Origin: Agrococcus sp. KRD186
GTDB taxonomy: Bacteria > Actinomycetota > Actinomycetes > Actinomycetales > Microbacteriaceae
Assembly: GCF_017168255.1 (NCBI RefSeq)
Contig: NZ_JABFAP010000001.1
Coordinates: forward strand, 1,454,640-1,518,639
DNA: 64,000 bases
Direction of reading: 5' to 3'
The translations under genes were made by a program, and so were the position numbers. This document shows positions 42,458-50,246 of the stretch, piece by piece (within the stretch, counting starts at the first letter, position 1; every line of letters starts with the position of its first letter). The notes under the pieces are model-generated. The model was given only the letters and a program-made list of their open reading frames with translations, made no database searches and had not been told where the DNA came from.

Positions 42458-42935
42458 TGCGCCCCCGATTGCGAAGCCGCACCCCGCGGGGCGGGCGGCC
42501 GCCCAAATACGACGCGGCCGAATCCACCAGGAACCCCTGCCGCAGCGCCTCTCGCCCCACGAGCATCCGGAACCCCATCTCATCGCGGCGCGTGAGCGTC
42601 ACCTCGGTCGTCACCGAGCGCCCCAGCAGCGCGATCGCCGTGCGGATGACGATGCGCTCCTGCTCGTGGCCGGTCGACGAGCGCACGCGCCTGCGATCGT
42701 GCACGGGGCACTCGACGACCGCCTCGTCGGCCTTCGAGCGCTGCCACGGGTGCACGGCGAACCGCACCCAGTCGGCGCCGTCGCGCGTGAGCTCCTCGAG
42801 GTCGAAGGCGTGCAGCGCGCTCGTGCGGGCACCGGTGTCGAGCTTGGCCTTCACGTGCGGCACCCCGAGCGCCGGCAGTGCGACCCATTCGCGCCAGCCG
42901 GCGGTCGCCGGGGTGCTTGGATGGTCTCTGCCCAT
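42447..42935 (-). CDS. rimB: Retropepsin-like zinc protease-family protein (RimB-like)
   Basis: A 162-aa protein. KLDTGARTSALHAFDLEEL (near residue 30) is the aspartic-type DTGA motif of the family once named ATP-dependent zinc protease. VRFAVHP, RRVRSSTGHEQERIVIRTAIALLG and EVTLTRRDEMGFRMLVGREAL complete the pattern. In Pseudomonas a protein of this family (RimB) is encoded with RimK and counters its polyglutamylation of ribosomal protein S6. Here it is divergent from rimK, with 33 bp between the starts, and cotranscribed with the AstE-like gene. Confidence 0.8.
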   Translation of the reverse strand: MGRDHPSTPATAGWREWVALPALGVPHVKAKLDTGARTSALHAFDLEELTRDGADWVRFAVHPWQRSKADEAVVECPVHDRRRVRSSTGHEQERIVIRTAIALLGRSVTTEVTLTRRDEMGFRMLVGREALRQGFLVDSAASYLGGRPPRGVRLRNRGRSGA

Positions 42936-42968
42936 GCGGCAATCCAACCAGGAAAGGCAGGTGCCCTC

Positions 42969-44159
42969 GTGCGGCTCGCGATCCTCTCCCGCGCACCGCG
43001 CTCGTACAGCACGCGGCGCCTGCGCGCGGCCGCGGTCGAGCGCGGCCACGACGTCAAGGTGCTGAACACGCTGCGCTTCGCCATCGACCTCTCCGGCGGC
43101 GCGCCCGATCTGCTCTTCCGCGGCAAGCACCTGCGCGACTACGACGCGGTGCTGCCGCGCATCGGCAACTCGATCACCTACTTCGGCACCGCGGTCGTGC
43201 GGCAGTTCGAGCAGATGGACGTCTACACGCCCAACACCGCCAACGGCATCAGCAACTCGCGCGACAAGCTGCGCGCGACGCAGATCCTGGCACGGCACGA
43301 CATCGGGATGCCCGAGACGGCGTTCGTGCGCAACCGGGCTGACGTGATCCCCGCGATCGAGCGCGTCGGCGGGGCGCCCGTGGTGCTGAAGCTGCTCGAG
43401 GGCACGCAGGGCATCGGCGTGATCCTGGCGCCCTCGATCAAGGTGGCGGAGGCGATCATCGAGACGCTCCAGAGCACGAGGCAGCAGGTGCTCATCCAGC
43501 ACTTCGTGCAGGAGAGCAAGGGCCGCGACATCCGCGCCCTGGTGGTGGGCGACCGGGTGGTCGGTGCGATGCGCCGCACCGCCGTCGGCGACGAGTTCCG
43601 CTCGAACGTGCATCGGGGCGGCACCGTCGAGGCGGTCGCGCTCGAGCCGGAGTACGAGCGGGTCGCGGTGCGCGCGGCGCAGATCATGGGCCTCAAGGTC
43701 GCGGGCGTCGACATGCTCGAGGGCAACGACGGGCCGCTCGTGATGGAGGTCAACTCCTCCCCCGGTCTCGAGGGCATCGAGCTCGCGACGAACCTCGACA
43801 TCGCCGGCGCGATCATCGACTACATCGGCAACCAGGTCGCCTTCCCGCAGATCGACGTGCGCGAGCGCCTGAGCGTCTCGACCGGCTTCGGCGTGGCCGA
43901 GCTCGAGGTGCACGGCGATGCCGACCTGGTCGGGCTGAGCATCAAGGAGTCGGGCCTGTGGGATCGCGACATCACGGTGCTGACGCTGCACCGCGGCACC
44001 GCGGTGATCCCGAACCCCAAGGGGCGCGAGGTGCTGCAGGCCGAGGACCGGCTGCTGTGCTTCGGCCGGCTGGAGGAGATGCGCTCGATGATCCCGGCCC
44101 GCCCGAAGCGCCGGGCGCGGGTGAAGCGACTGCCGAAGCAGCCGATGGCCGAGGGCTGA
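42969..44159 (+). CDS. rimK: RimK-type ATP-grasp glutamate ligase fused to an RCK_C domain
   Basis: A 396-aa protein. Residues 1-295 are a full RimK: RLAILSRAPRSYSTRRLRAA, RIGNSITYFGTAVVRQFEQM, NGISNSRDKLRATQILARHD, VVLKLLEGTQGIGVILA, ALVVGDRVVGAMRRTA and GVDMLEGNDGPLVMEVNSSPGLEGIE (Mg site). RimK adds glutamates to the S6 C-terminus. After residue 300 comes an extra domain with the RCK_C (TrkA-C) pattern: AELEVHGDADLVGLSIKESG, ITVLTLHRGTAVIPNPKGRE, LQAEDRLLCFGRLEEM. Such domains bind small ligands, so the ligase may be allosterically controlled. The basic tail (RPKRRARVKRLPKQ) could contact RNA. GTG start with AGGAAAGG upstream. Confidence 0.9.
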   Translation: MRLAILSRAPRSYSTRRLRAAAVERGHDVKVLNTLRFAIDLSGGAPDLLFRGKHLRDYDAVLPRIGNSITYFGTAVVRQFEQMDVYTPNTANGISNSRDKLRATQILARHDIGMPETAFVRNRADVIPAIERVGGAPVVLKLLEGTQGIGVILAPSIKVAEAIIETLQSTRQQVLIQHFVQESKGRDIRALVVGDRVVGAMRRTAVGDEFRSNVHRGGTVEAVALEPEYERVAVRAAQIMGLKVAGVDMLEGNDGPLVMEVNSSPGLEGIELATNLDIAGAIIDYIGNQVAFPQIDVRERLSVSTGFGVAELEVHGDADLVGLSIKESGLWDRDITVLTLHRGTAVIPNPKGREVLQAEDRLLCFGRLEEMRSMIPARPKRRARVKRLPKQPMAEG

Positions 44160-44171
44160 GCCGCCGCGCCG

Positions 44172-47165
44172 CTACACCGTCGCGACCGGCGTGAGCGCCT
44201 CGGTGAGCACGCCGTCGGCCCAGTCCACTGCTGCCTCGGCCGCCGGCACCGGCCCGCCCGCGTCGTGCCGGCCGTACTCGCCGACCCGGATCGCACCGCA
44301 CGTGGCGAGCGCCTCGTCGATGAGCTCCGAGCCGCGCGAGTAGGTCTTCGTGTAGCTGCGGTCGCCCATGCCGAACACGGCGTAGCGCAGCCCCGCGAGA
44401 TCCGGCCGCGCTGCCAGCGCCCGGTGGAAGGGTCGGGCGCTCGTCGGCACCTCGCCGTCGCCGTAGGTCGCGCACACCACCAGGTGCAGGCGGGATGCGT
44501 CCAGGTCGTCGGGCGCGATGTCGGCAAGATCCTGCACCACCACGTCGGCGCGGTGCGCGAGCGTGCGACGCAGCTCCTCGGCGACCAGCTCCGCGCCGCC
44601 CGACTCGGTGCCGAACAGCACCGTGACCGGCGCACCGCCGTCACCGGTCGCATCCGTCTCTGCCTCGATCTCCGGCAGCGGGATCGTCTCGTCGGCGGCC
44701 GCCTCGAGCAGCGCCGCGACGCCGCGCAGCTTCGCGCGCGAGCGGCCAGGCGCGGCGCCCAGCTGCTCGCGCACGTCGATGCGGCGCCAGCCGTCGAAGC
44801 CGGTCTCGCCGGTGATCGCCGGCAGGCCCGGCGCGCCGATCGCGACTGCACCGGTCTCGAGGTCCTCGGCGATCGTGCGGGCGAGCTCGCGCGCGTCGGT
44901 GCGCTGGTCGGGGATGGTGCCGCGCGGGCCGCGCCGCAGCCAGCCGGCGGTGTAGAGGCCCGCCTCCACTCGGCCGTCCTGATGGGCGCCGGGCACCGCG
45001 AGCGTCTCGGCGTCGCCGGCGAAGCCGACCGCGGTCACCACCGAGTCGGTCGGGATCGAGACCTCGGCGTCGGCAGCGGTGCCGGCGAACACCATGTGCT
45101 CGACCGAGCCGTCGCCCACGAGCCGCTCGGGCGTGAGCCCGAACCACCAGTGGACCGTGATGCGCGGCAGTTGCGGGCGCGTCTCGTCGAGCAGCCGCAC
45201 CGCGTCGAGCCGGGCGTCCTTGCCGGGCTCGACGAGCCCCAGGTCGGCGCCGTGCACGCGATGGGCGACGCCGGAGAGGCCGGCGAGCTCGCGCACCATC
45301 ACGGGGTCGAACTTCGCGGCCGTCGGCGCGCTGCGGCCGACGACGTGGATGGTGCGCAGCTCGGAGGCGAGCGCGCGCCGGGCGTCGTCGTCGACGTCGG
45401 TGCCGTCGAGCTCCGCCTCGTCGCGGGCCAGCAGCCGCACGACATCCATCGCGACGTTCCCGTGCCCGACCACGAGCGTCGTCGTGCCGAGCGACGGCGC
45501 GGCGGGCTCGTCCGGGTGCGCGTTCAGCAGCCGGGTGATGCGGCCGGCGCCGTGCACACCGCCCAGCTCACAGCCCGGGATGCCGAGCGGCCGGTCGAGC
45601 CGGAGCCCCGAGGCGAGCACGACCGCGTCGTACGCCGAGCGCAGCCGGTCGATCGAGACGGCCCCCTCGCGCGCACCGTTGTCGACGCGCAGGTTGCCGC
45701 GGAAGCGCACGCCCTCGTGCAGGAAGAGCCGGTCGAACTGCCGCGCGACCGACTTCGTGCCGCCATGGTCGGCGGCGACGCCCGAACGGATCAGCCCGTA
45801 CGGCACCGGCAGTGCGTCGAGCACGTCGATCTCGGCGGCCGGCAGCCGCCGGCGCAACGCCTGCGCGGTGAACGAGCCAGCCGGTCCCGAGCCGACGATG
45901 CCGATCCGGGGCGCGGGCCCGCCCGCCCGCACCGCGGCAGTCGGCGCGGTCGTGGCAGCGGCGGCGCCTGACGTCACCGACGACCAGCGCACCGGCAGCT
46001 TGAGCATGCCGCGGAAGACCCATCCGCCGATCTCCGCAGGGTCCTCCGGCACCAGCTCCAGCCCCTGCAGTCGCCCGAAGAGCATCGGCAGCGCCACATC
46101 GGCGATCTCCGAGCGCGCGACCCAGGCGCCGAGGCACACGTGCACGCCCTTGCTGAAGGCCAGGTGCGGCTTCACCTCGCGGCGGATGTCGAAGGCGGAC
46201 GCGTCGTCCCAGACGCGCTCGTCGCGGTTCGCCGAGAGGATGCAGATGCCCAGTCGTGCCCCGGCGGGCAGCCGCACACCGGTCAGGTCGACCTCGCGGG
46301 TCGTCTGGCGGGAGTAGAGCCCGATCGGGGCGATCCAGCGGAGCGTCTCGTCGAACGCCGCATGCCACAGGCTCGGGTCGGCCTCGACGGCGCGGCGCTG
46401 CTCGGGGTGCGACAGCAGCCCCCAGGCGGCGACGCCGAGCACATCGCGCGGCTCGTTGAGCCCGCCGCCGATCGTCATCTTGACGTTCGCGCGGATGCGC
46501 TCCATCGGCATCTCGTAGCCCGGGATGCGCAGCAGCTGCGACAGCAGCGACTCGTTCGGGTTGGCCGCGTGCCACGGCAGCATCTCGTCGAGCACCGCGT
46601 CGACCTCGTCGAAGGAGCGCTTGCCCTTCGCCCACACCGCAGGGTCGTCGGCGTAGTTGCCGGTCGCGTCGATCAGGGTCTGCGACCAGCGCTGCAGATC
46701 CTGCTGCGTGGCGTTGTGCAGGCCGATGATCTGGCGCAGGCTCTCGGCCGCGAACGGGGCGGCGAAGTCCCAGATCAGATCGGCGGCGCTGCCCTTCGCG
46801 AGCATCTCCTCGAGGTAGCGCTCGGCGGTCTGCTCGAACACGCCCCGCCAGTGGCGCTTGACGACGCCCGGCCGCAGCGTCGGCTGCCAGGCCCTGCGCT
46901 CGAGGTAGTGCTCGGGGTCGTCGCGGCGCAGCATCGAGTGCCCCATCGCCCGGATCTGCAGCGAGCCCTGCTCGTTGGCCGAGAAGGTCGTCTGGTCGAG
47001 CTCGGTCTCGTGCACCGCCTGGTACGACGAGACGAGGTAGCGCCCGACCGCCGGCACCCAGTGCACGCCGCCCTCGGCGCGCAGGCGCTCGTAGATCGGG
47101 AACGGGTCGCTGTAGAGGTCCGGGATCGTCACCCAGTCGGCGACGGGAGCTTCCTTGCTCGGCAT
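44172..47165 (-). CDS. Cytochrome P450 - ferredoxin reductase - flavodoxin fusion
   Basis: A 997-aa self-contained P450 system. Residues 1-405 are the P450: SANRDERVWDDASAFDIRRE and the heme loop HLAFSKGVHVCLGAWVARSE with Cys near 344. The I-helix reads GGGLNEPRDVLG, lacking the usual acid-Thr pair; a Q/N-E-P at this place is also found in the guaiacol O-demethylase GcoA. Residues about 418-770 are an adrenodoxin-reductase/FprA-type flavoprotein: IGIVGSGPAGSFTAQALR and LVVGHGNVAMDVVRLLARDE. Residues 845-985 are a flavodoxin: LFGTESGGAELVAEELRRTL, CATYGDGEVPTSARPF, FGMGDRSYTKTYSRGSEL. Electrons can pass NADPH, FAD, FMN, heme. The substrate is probably an aromatic compound, inferred from neighbours. 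It is divergent from a LysR gene. Confidence 0.9.
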   Translation of the reverse strand: MPSKEAPVADWVTIPDLYSDPFPIYERLRAEGGVHWVPAVGRYLVSSYQAVHETELDQTTFSANEQGSLQIRAMGHSMLRRDDPEHYLERRAWQPTLRPGVVKRHWRGVFEQTAERYLEEMLAKGSAADLIWDFAAPFAAESLRQIIGLHNATQQDLQRWSQTLIDATGNYADDPAVWAKGKRSFDEVDAVLDEMLPWHAANPNESLLSQLLRIPGYEMPMERIRANVKMTIGGGLNEPRDVLGVAAWGLLSHPEQRRAVEADPSLWHAAFDETLRWIAPIGLYSRQTTREVDLTGVRLPAGARLGICILSANRDERVWDDASAFDIRREVKPHLAFSKGVHVCLGAWVARSEIADVALPMLFGRLQGLELVPEDPAEIGGWVFRGMLKLPVRWSSVTSGAAAATTAPTAAVRAGGPAPRIGIVGSGPAGSFTAQALRRRLPAAEIDVLDALPVPYGLIRSGVAADHGGTKSVARQFDRLFLHEGVRFRGNLRVDNGAREGAVSIDRLRSAYDAVVLASGLRLDRPLGIPGCELGGVHGAGRITRLLNAHPDEPAAPSLGTTTLVVGHGNVAMDVVRLLARDEAELDGTDVDDDARRALASELRTIHVVGRSAPTAAKFDPVMVRELAGLSGVAHRVHGADLGLVEPGKDARLDAVRLLDETRPQLPRITVHWWFGLTPERLVGDGSVEHMVFAGTAADAEVSIPTDSVVTAVGFAGDAETLAVPGAHQDGRVEAGLYTAGWLRRGPRGTIPDQRTDARELARTIAEDLETGAVAIGAPGLPAITGETGFDGWRRIDVREQLGAAPGRSRAKLRGVAALLEAAADETIPLPEIEAETDATGDGGAPVTVLFGTESGGAELVAEELRRTLAHRADVVVQDLADIAPDDLDASRLHLVVCATYGDGEVPTSARPFHRALAARPDLAGLRYAVFGMGDRSYTKTYSRGSELIDEALATCGAIRVGEYGRHDAGGPVPAAEAAVDWADGVLTEALTPVATV

Positions 47166-47277
47166 GGCACACACATCCTCGTGGTCGGTGCGCATCCATC
47201 GCGCACGATCTCAGTGTGCCCGCGCCCGCTACCGTTGGGAAAGCGGATTTATCGACACATCAACATCGGAGGAACCG

Positions 47278-48204
47278 ATGATCGAACGCTTGGAAGCGCC
47301 CGCCTTCACGCTCCGGCAGCTCTCCTTCCTGGTCTGCGCCGCCGACGAGGGGACGATCGCCGCCGCCGCCGCGCGGCTGCACGCCTCCCCTTCGGCGGTC
47401 TCCGAGGCGATCACCGAGCTCGAGCGCGGCCTCGGCACGCCGCTGACGGTGCGCCGTCGCGCGAGGGGCCTGACGCTGACGAGCACGGGGGCGGATGTCG
47501 TCGCTCGCGCCCGCGCGCTGCTCGCGTCGTCCCGCGAGCTCGAGGCGTCGCTGCGCGGCGCCCCGGGCGAGCTCGTCGGGCCCGTCACCATCGGCTGCTA
47601 CCCGACGCTCGCGCCCACGATCCTGCCCGCCCTGCTGCAGGGGTTCGGGCGCGCCCACCCGCGTGTGGAGCTCGCGATCCTCGAGGCCACCCACGACCGC
47701 CTGCAGGGCCGGCTCGAGGCTGGGCAGGTCGATGTGGCCTTCGTCTACGACACGCTCATCCCCGGCGAGCCGCAGCGCGCGAAGCTCTTCGAGCTGCCCG
47801 CGCACGTCGTGGTCGCCGGTGATGACCCGCTCGCGAGCGCCGACTCGGTGCGCCTCGACGAGCTCGTCGAGCGCGACCTGATCCTGCTCGACGCGCCGCC
47901 CTCGAGCGAGCACACGATGTCGCTGTTCGCCGCCCGCGGGCTCGCGCCGCGAGTGCGCCACCGGGTGCAGAGCTACGAGGCAGTGCGGGCGCTGGTGGGG
48001 CGCGGCCTCGGCTACGGCATCCTGGTGCAGCGGCCCGCCAATCCGGCGAGCTACGAGGGCTATCCTGTGGCGATGAAGGAGATCGCGCCGCCGGTCGCGC
48101 CGGTGGGCGTCGATGTCATCTGGCCGGCCACTCCGGCTCCCACCGCACGCGCCCGAGCGCTCATCGACTACGCCAGGTCGCTGCCCTGGCCGCAGCCCCG
48201 ATGA
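47278..48204 (+). CDS. LysR-family transcriptional regulator
   Basis: A 308-aa regulator. The helix-turn-helix is LRQLSFLVCAADEGTIAAAA, ARLHASPSAVSEAITELERGLGTPLTVRR at residues 10-58. The effector domain starts at PVTIGCYPTLAPTILPALLQ and includes DVAFVYDTLIPG and LVGRGLGYGILVQRP. CGGAGGAA lies 4 bp upstream of the ATG at 47278. It is divergent from the P450 fusion with a 112-bp shared region containing an AT-rich patch (about 47243-47262), so it is the probable regulator of that gene. The ligand is unknown. Confidence 0.9.
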   Translation: MIERLEAPAFTLRQLSFLVCAADEGTIAAAAARLHASPSAVSEAITELERGLGTPLTVRRRARGLTLTSTGADVVARARALLASSRELEASLRGAPGELVGPVTIGCYPTLAPTILPALLQGFGRAHPRVELAILEATHDRLQGRLEAGQVDVAFVYDTLIPGEPQRAKLFELPAHVVVAGDDPLASADSVRLDELVERDLILLDAPPSSEHTMSLFAARGLAPRVRHRVQSYEAVRALVGRGLGYGILVQRPANPASYEGYPVAMKEIAPPVAPVGVDVIWPATPAPTARARALIDYARSLPWPQPR

Positions 48205-48602
48205 GCGCCCTGCGCTGGGGCATCAAGGCCTCCCTGCTCGGCTACGTGCGAGGCATGCCCGACGGCGCTGTGACGCTCGCCGGCGGTGCCGAGGAGGTCG
48301 AGGGCGGGTTCCGCTTCCCCGCCGCCGGCGACCTCGCGTTCCGCGGCACGGTGACGCTCACCGGTCACAGCGGCATGATGCGCGTGGTCATCGCCGATCC
48401 TGCAATCGTGGGCGGCGACGGCGACTGGGCGCTCGAGATCGCCGATCCCGATGAAGCCCCCGCGCGGCTGCGGTTCGCGACCCTCAGCGGTTTCGACGGC
48501 GTGCGCGCGACCGGCGCTGCGCTCACCGAGGACGGCGCCGATCTGTTCTTCGGCCCCTACGAGCGCGGCACGCCGCTCGACGACGCGACTGTCGTCGACT
48601 GA
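48201..48602 (+). CDS. HtaA-like domain protein
   Basis: A 133-aa protein without a signal peptide. LRWGIKASLLGYVRGMPDGA, FRFPAAGDLAFRGTVTLTGH and SGMMRVVIADPAI follow the order of the HtaA domain (WGxKxSF..Y, FxF, GxVxFxGH, LxxxxxDP), which in secreted proteins binds heme. Here it is short and cytosolic, so a heme-transport role is doubtful; it could be a small-molecule or heme-binding accessory of the P450 locus. It overlaps the LysR stop as ATGA, so the two are cotranslated. Confidence 0.6.
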   Translation: MSALRWGIKASLLGYVRGMPDGAVTLAGGAEEVEGGFRFPAAGDLAFRGTVTLTGHSGMMRVVIADPAIVGGDGDWALEIADPDEAPARLRFATLSGFDGVRATGAALTEDGADLFFGPYERGTPLDDATVVD

Positions 48603-48665
48603 CCCCGGCGCAACGCGAGACGGGCCCGGCCGAAGCGGGACCCGTCTGCGCGGCGAAGCGACCGA

Positions 48666-50090
48666 TCAGGCCTTCGGGCGCTCGGCGGCGGCGTGCGCCT
48701 CGGCGTCGACCGGCGAGAGCTCCTCGTACGCGTCGCCGCGACGGAAGGTCTCCCAGTGGCCCGAGTGCTCGTACTCGATCGAGAGCGGCACACCGGTGCG
48801 GTCCTTCATCAGCAGCGTCCCGATGACCGAGATCACGACCGTCGCCAGCAGGTAGCCGACGATCGCCCACGTCGAGCCGGTCGCGTTGAGCAGCGCCTGC
48901 GCGATGGTCGGTGCGAACGCGCCACCGATCACTGCACCGATCGCGTAGGCGATCGAGACGCCCGAGTAGCGGATCGAGGCCGGGAACGACTCCGCGTACC
49001 AGGCGGCCTGCGCACCGTAGGTGAGGCCGAGGCCGACGCCCAGGATGATCGTCGCCCACGCGACACCGGCGACACCGGTCTGCACGAGCGTGAACAGCGG
49101 CACGATGCCCGCGGCGAGGGTCGCCCAGCCGATGAGGTAGAGCGTCTTGCGGCCGATGCGGTCCGACAGCCAACCCGCGACGAACGTGAACACGAGCCAC
49201 GACAGCGAGCCGGCGAACGCCGCCAGCTGCACGCCCACCGGGTCGAAGCCGTAGCCGGGCGGGGTGCCGTCGACCGGGCGCGATGCCAGGCCCTGCACGT
49301 AGCCGCCGGTGGTCATGTACCCGGTGGCGTTGTTGGCCATGAAGACCATCGCGGCGAACGCGACGATCGCGCCGTACTTCTTGAAGACCTGGATGATCGG
49401 CGCGGACTCCTGCTGCGCCGTCTGCTTGATCTCCTGGAACACGGGCGACTCGTCGACCGAGCGGCGCACGATAAAGCCGACCAGCACGAGGATGATCGAG
49501 ATGAAGAACGGGATGCGCCAGCCGACCTCGAGGAACGAGTCACCGGGGAACATCGCACGGATGGCAGCCAGGATGCCCGTCGCCAGCAGCATGCCGATCG
49601 GCACGCCCGCCTGCACGAAGGAGCCGTAGAGGCCGCGGCGGTTCGACGGGGCGTGCTCGATGGCCATGAGCACGGCACCGCCCCACTCGCCGCCGGCCGA
49701 GAGGCCCTGCAGGATGCGCAGCAGCATCAGGAGGATCGGCGCCAGGATGCCGATCGCCTCGTAGGTGGGCAGTGCGCCGACGAGCGTGGTCGACGCGCCC
49801 ATCAGCAGCAGCGTGATGACGAGCATCGGGCGGCGGCCGACCTTGTCGCCGAAGTGGCCGGCGAGGAAGGCGCCGAGCGGTCGGAACAGGAACGAGATGC
49901 CGATCGACACCAGCGAGATGATCTGGCCGAGCTGCGCGCCGGCCGGCTCGAAGAAGAGCTGCGCGAAGACCAGGTTCGCCATGAAGGCGTAGATGAAGAA
50001 GTCGTACCACTCGATGGTGGTGCCGACGACGACAGCGGCGAGGACCTTGTTGCGCTCGCGTGCGCTGGTGTGAGTCGTGCTGTGGGACAC
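48666..50090 (-). CDS. MFS transporter, metabolite:H+ symporter type
   Basis: A 474-aa protein with 12 membrane helices. VVGTTIEWYDFFIYAFMANL at residues 17-36 is the MHS (metabolite:H+ symporter) signature. GHFGDKVGRRPMLVITLLLM (the loop 2-3 motif), LRILQGLSAGGEWGGAVLMA and WLSDRIGRKTLYLIG follow. It probably imports the aromatic acid degraded by the divergent hpa operon. The start is GTG 50090 with AAAGGAG upstream. An AATCGTATATG-type site, similar to the operator of the hpa operon, lies 50 bp upstream. Confidence 0.92.
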   Translation of the reverse strand: MSHSTTHTSARERNKVLAAVVVGTTIEWYDFFIYAFMANLVFAQLFFEPAGAQLGQIISLVSIGISFLFRPLGAFLAGHFGDKVGRRPMLVITLLLMGASTTLVGALPTYEAIGILAPILLMLLRILQGLSAGGEWGGAVLMAIEHAPSNRRGLYGSFVQAGVPIGMLLATGILAAIRAMFPGDSFLEVGWRIPFFISIILVLVGFIVRRSVDESPVFQEIKQTAQQESAPIIQVFKKYGAIVAFAAMVFMANNATGYMTTGGYVQGLASRPVDGTPPGYGFDPVGVQLAAFAGSLSWLVFTFVAGWLSDRIGRKTLYLIGWATLAAGIVPLFTLVQTGVAGVAWATIILGVGLGLTYGAQAAWYAESFPASIRYSGVSIAYAIGAVIGGAFAPTIAQALLNATGSTWAIVGYLLATVVISVIGTLLMKDRTGVPLSIEYEHSGHWETFRRGDAYEELSPVDAEAHAAAERPKA

Positions 50091-50139
50091 GCTGACTCCT
50101 TTGTCAGGAAGAGGGCCGCTCGGCCCGGGACTGGATGGA

Positions 50140-50151
50140 ACATATACGATT
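50140..50151 (-). promoter_or_regulatory. Operator-like site before the MHS transporter
   Basis: On the minus strand the site reads AATCGTATATGT, a one-sided match to the perfect palindrome before the hpa operon. A common GntR regulator is the simplest explanation. Confidence 0.45.
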
Positions 50152-50228
50152 TCATGCACGACGGTCAAGGGGGCTGTCCCAGGCGTGTCGTCGCGGGACC
50201 GGTCACCCCCTTGCAGATGAGATTCGGA

Positions 50229-50240
50229 ATCGTATACGAT
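50229..50240 (+). promoter_or_regulatory. hpa operon operator/-10 element
   Basis: ATCGTATACGAT is a perfect 12-bp palindrome 6 bp before the ATG at 50247. Its TATACG core is at -10 distance from that ATG, and there is no ribosome binding site, so transcription may start at the ATG (leaderless). A bound repressor would block the promoter. The GntR protein of this operon is the likely ligand. Confidence 0.55.
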
Positions 50241-50246
50241 GCCCGC

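Noticed and set aside
48201-48602. Heme-uptake system at the LysR locus
   Set aside because: The HtaA-like protein has no signal peptide or anchor and there are no hmu/hta transport genes beside it.
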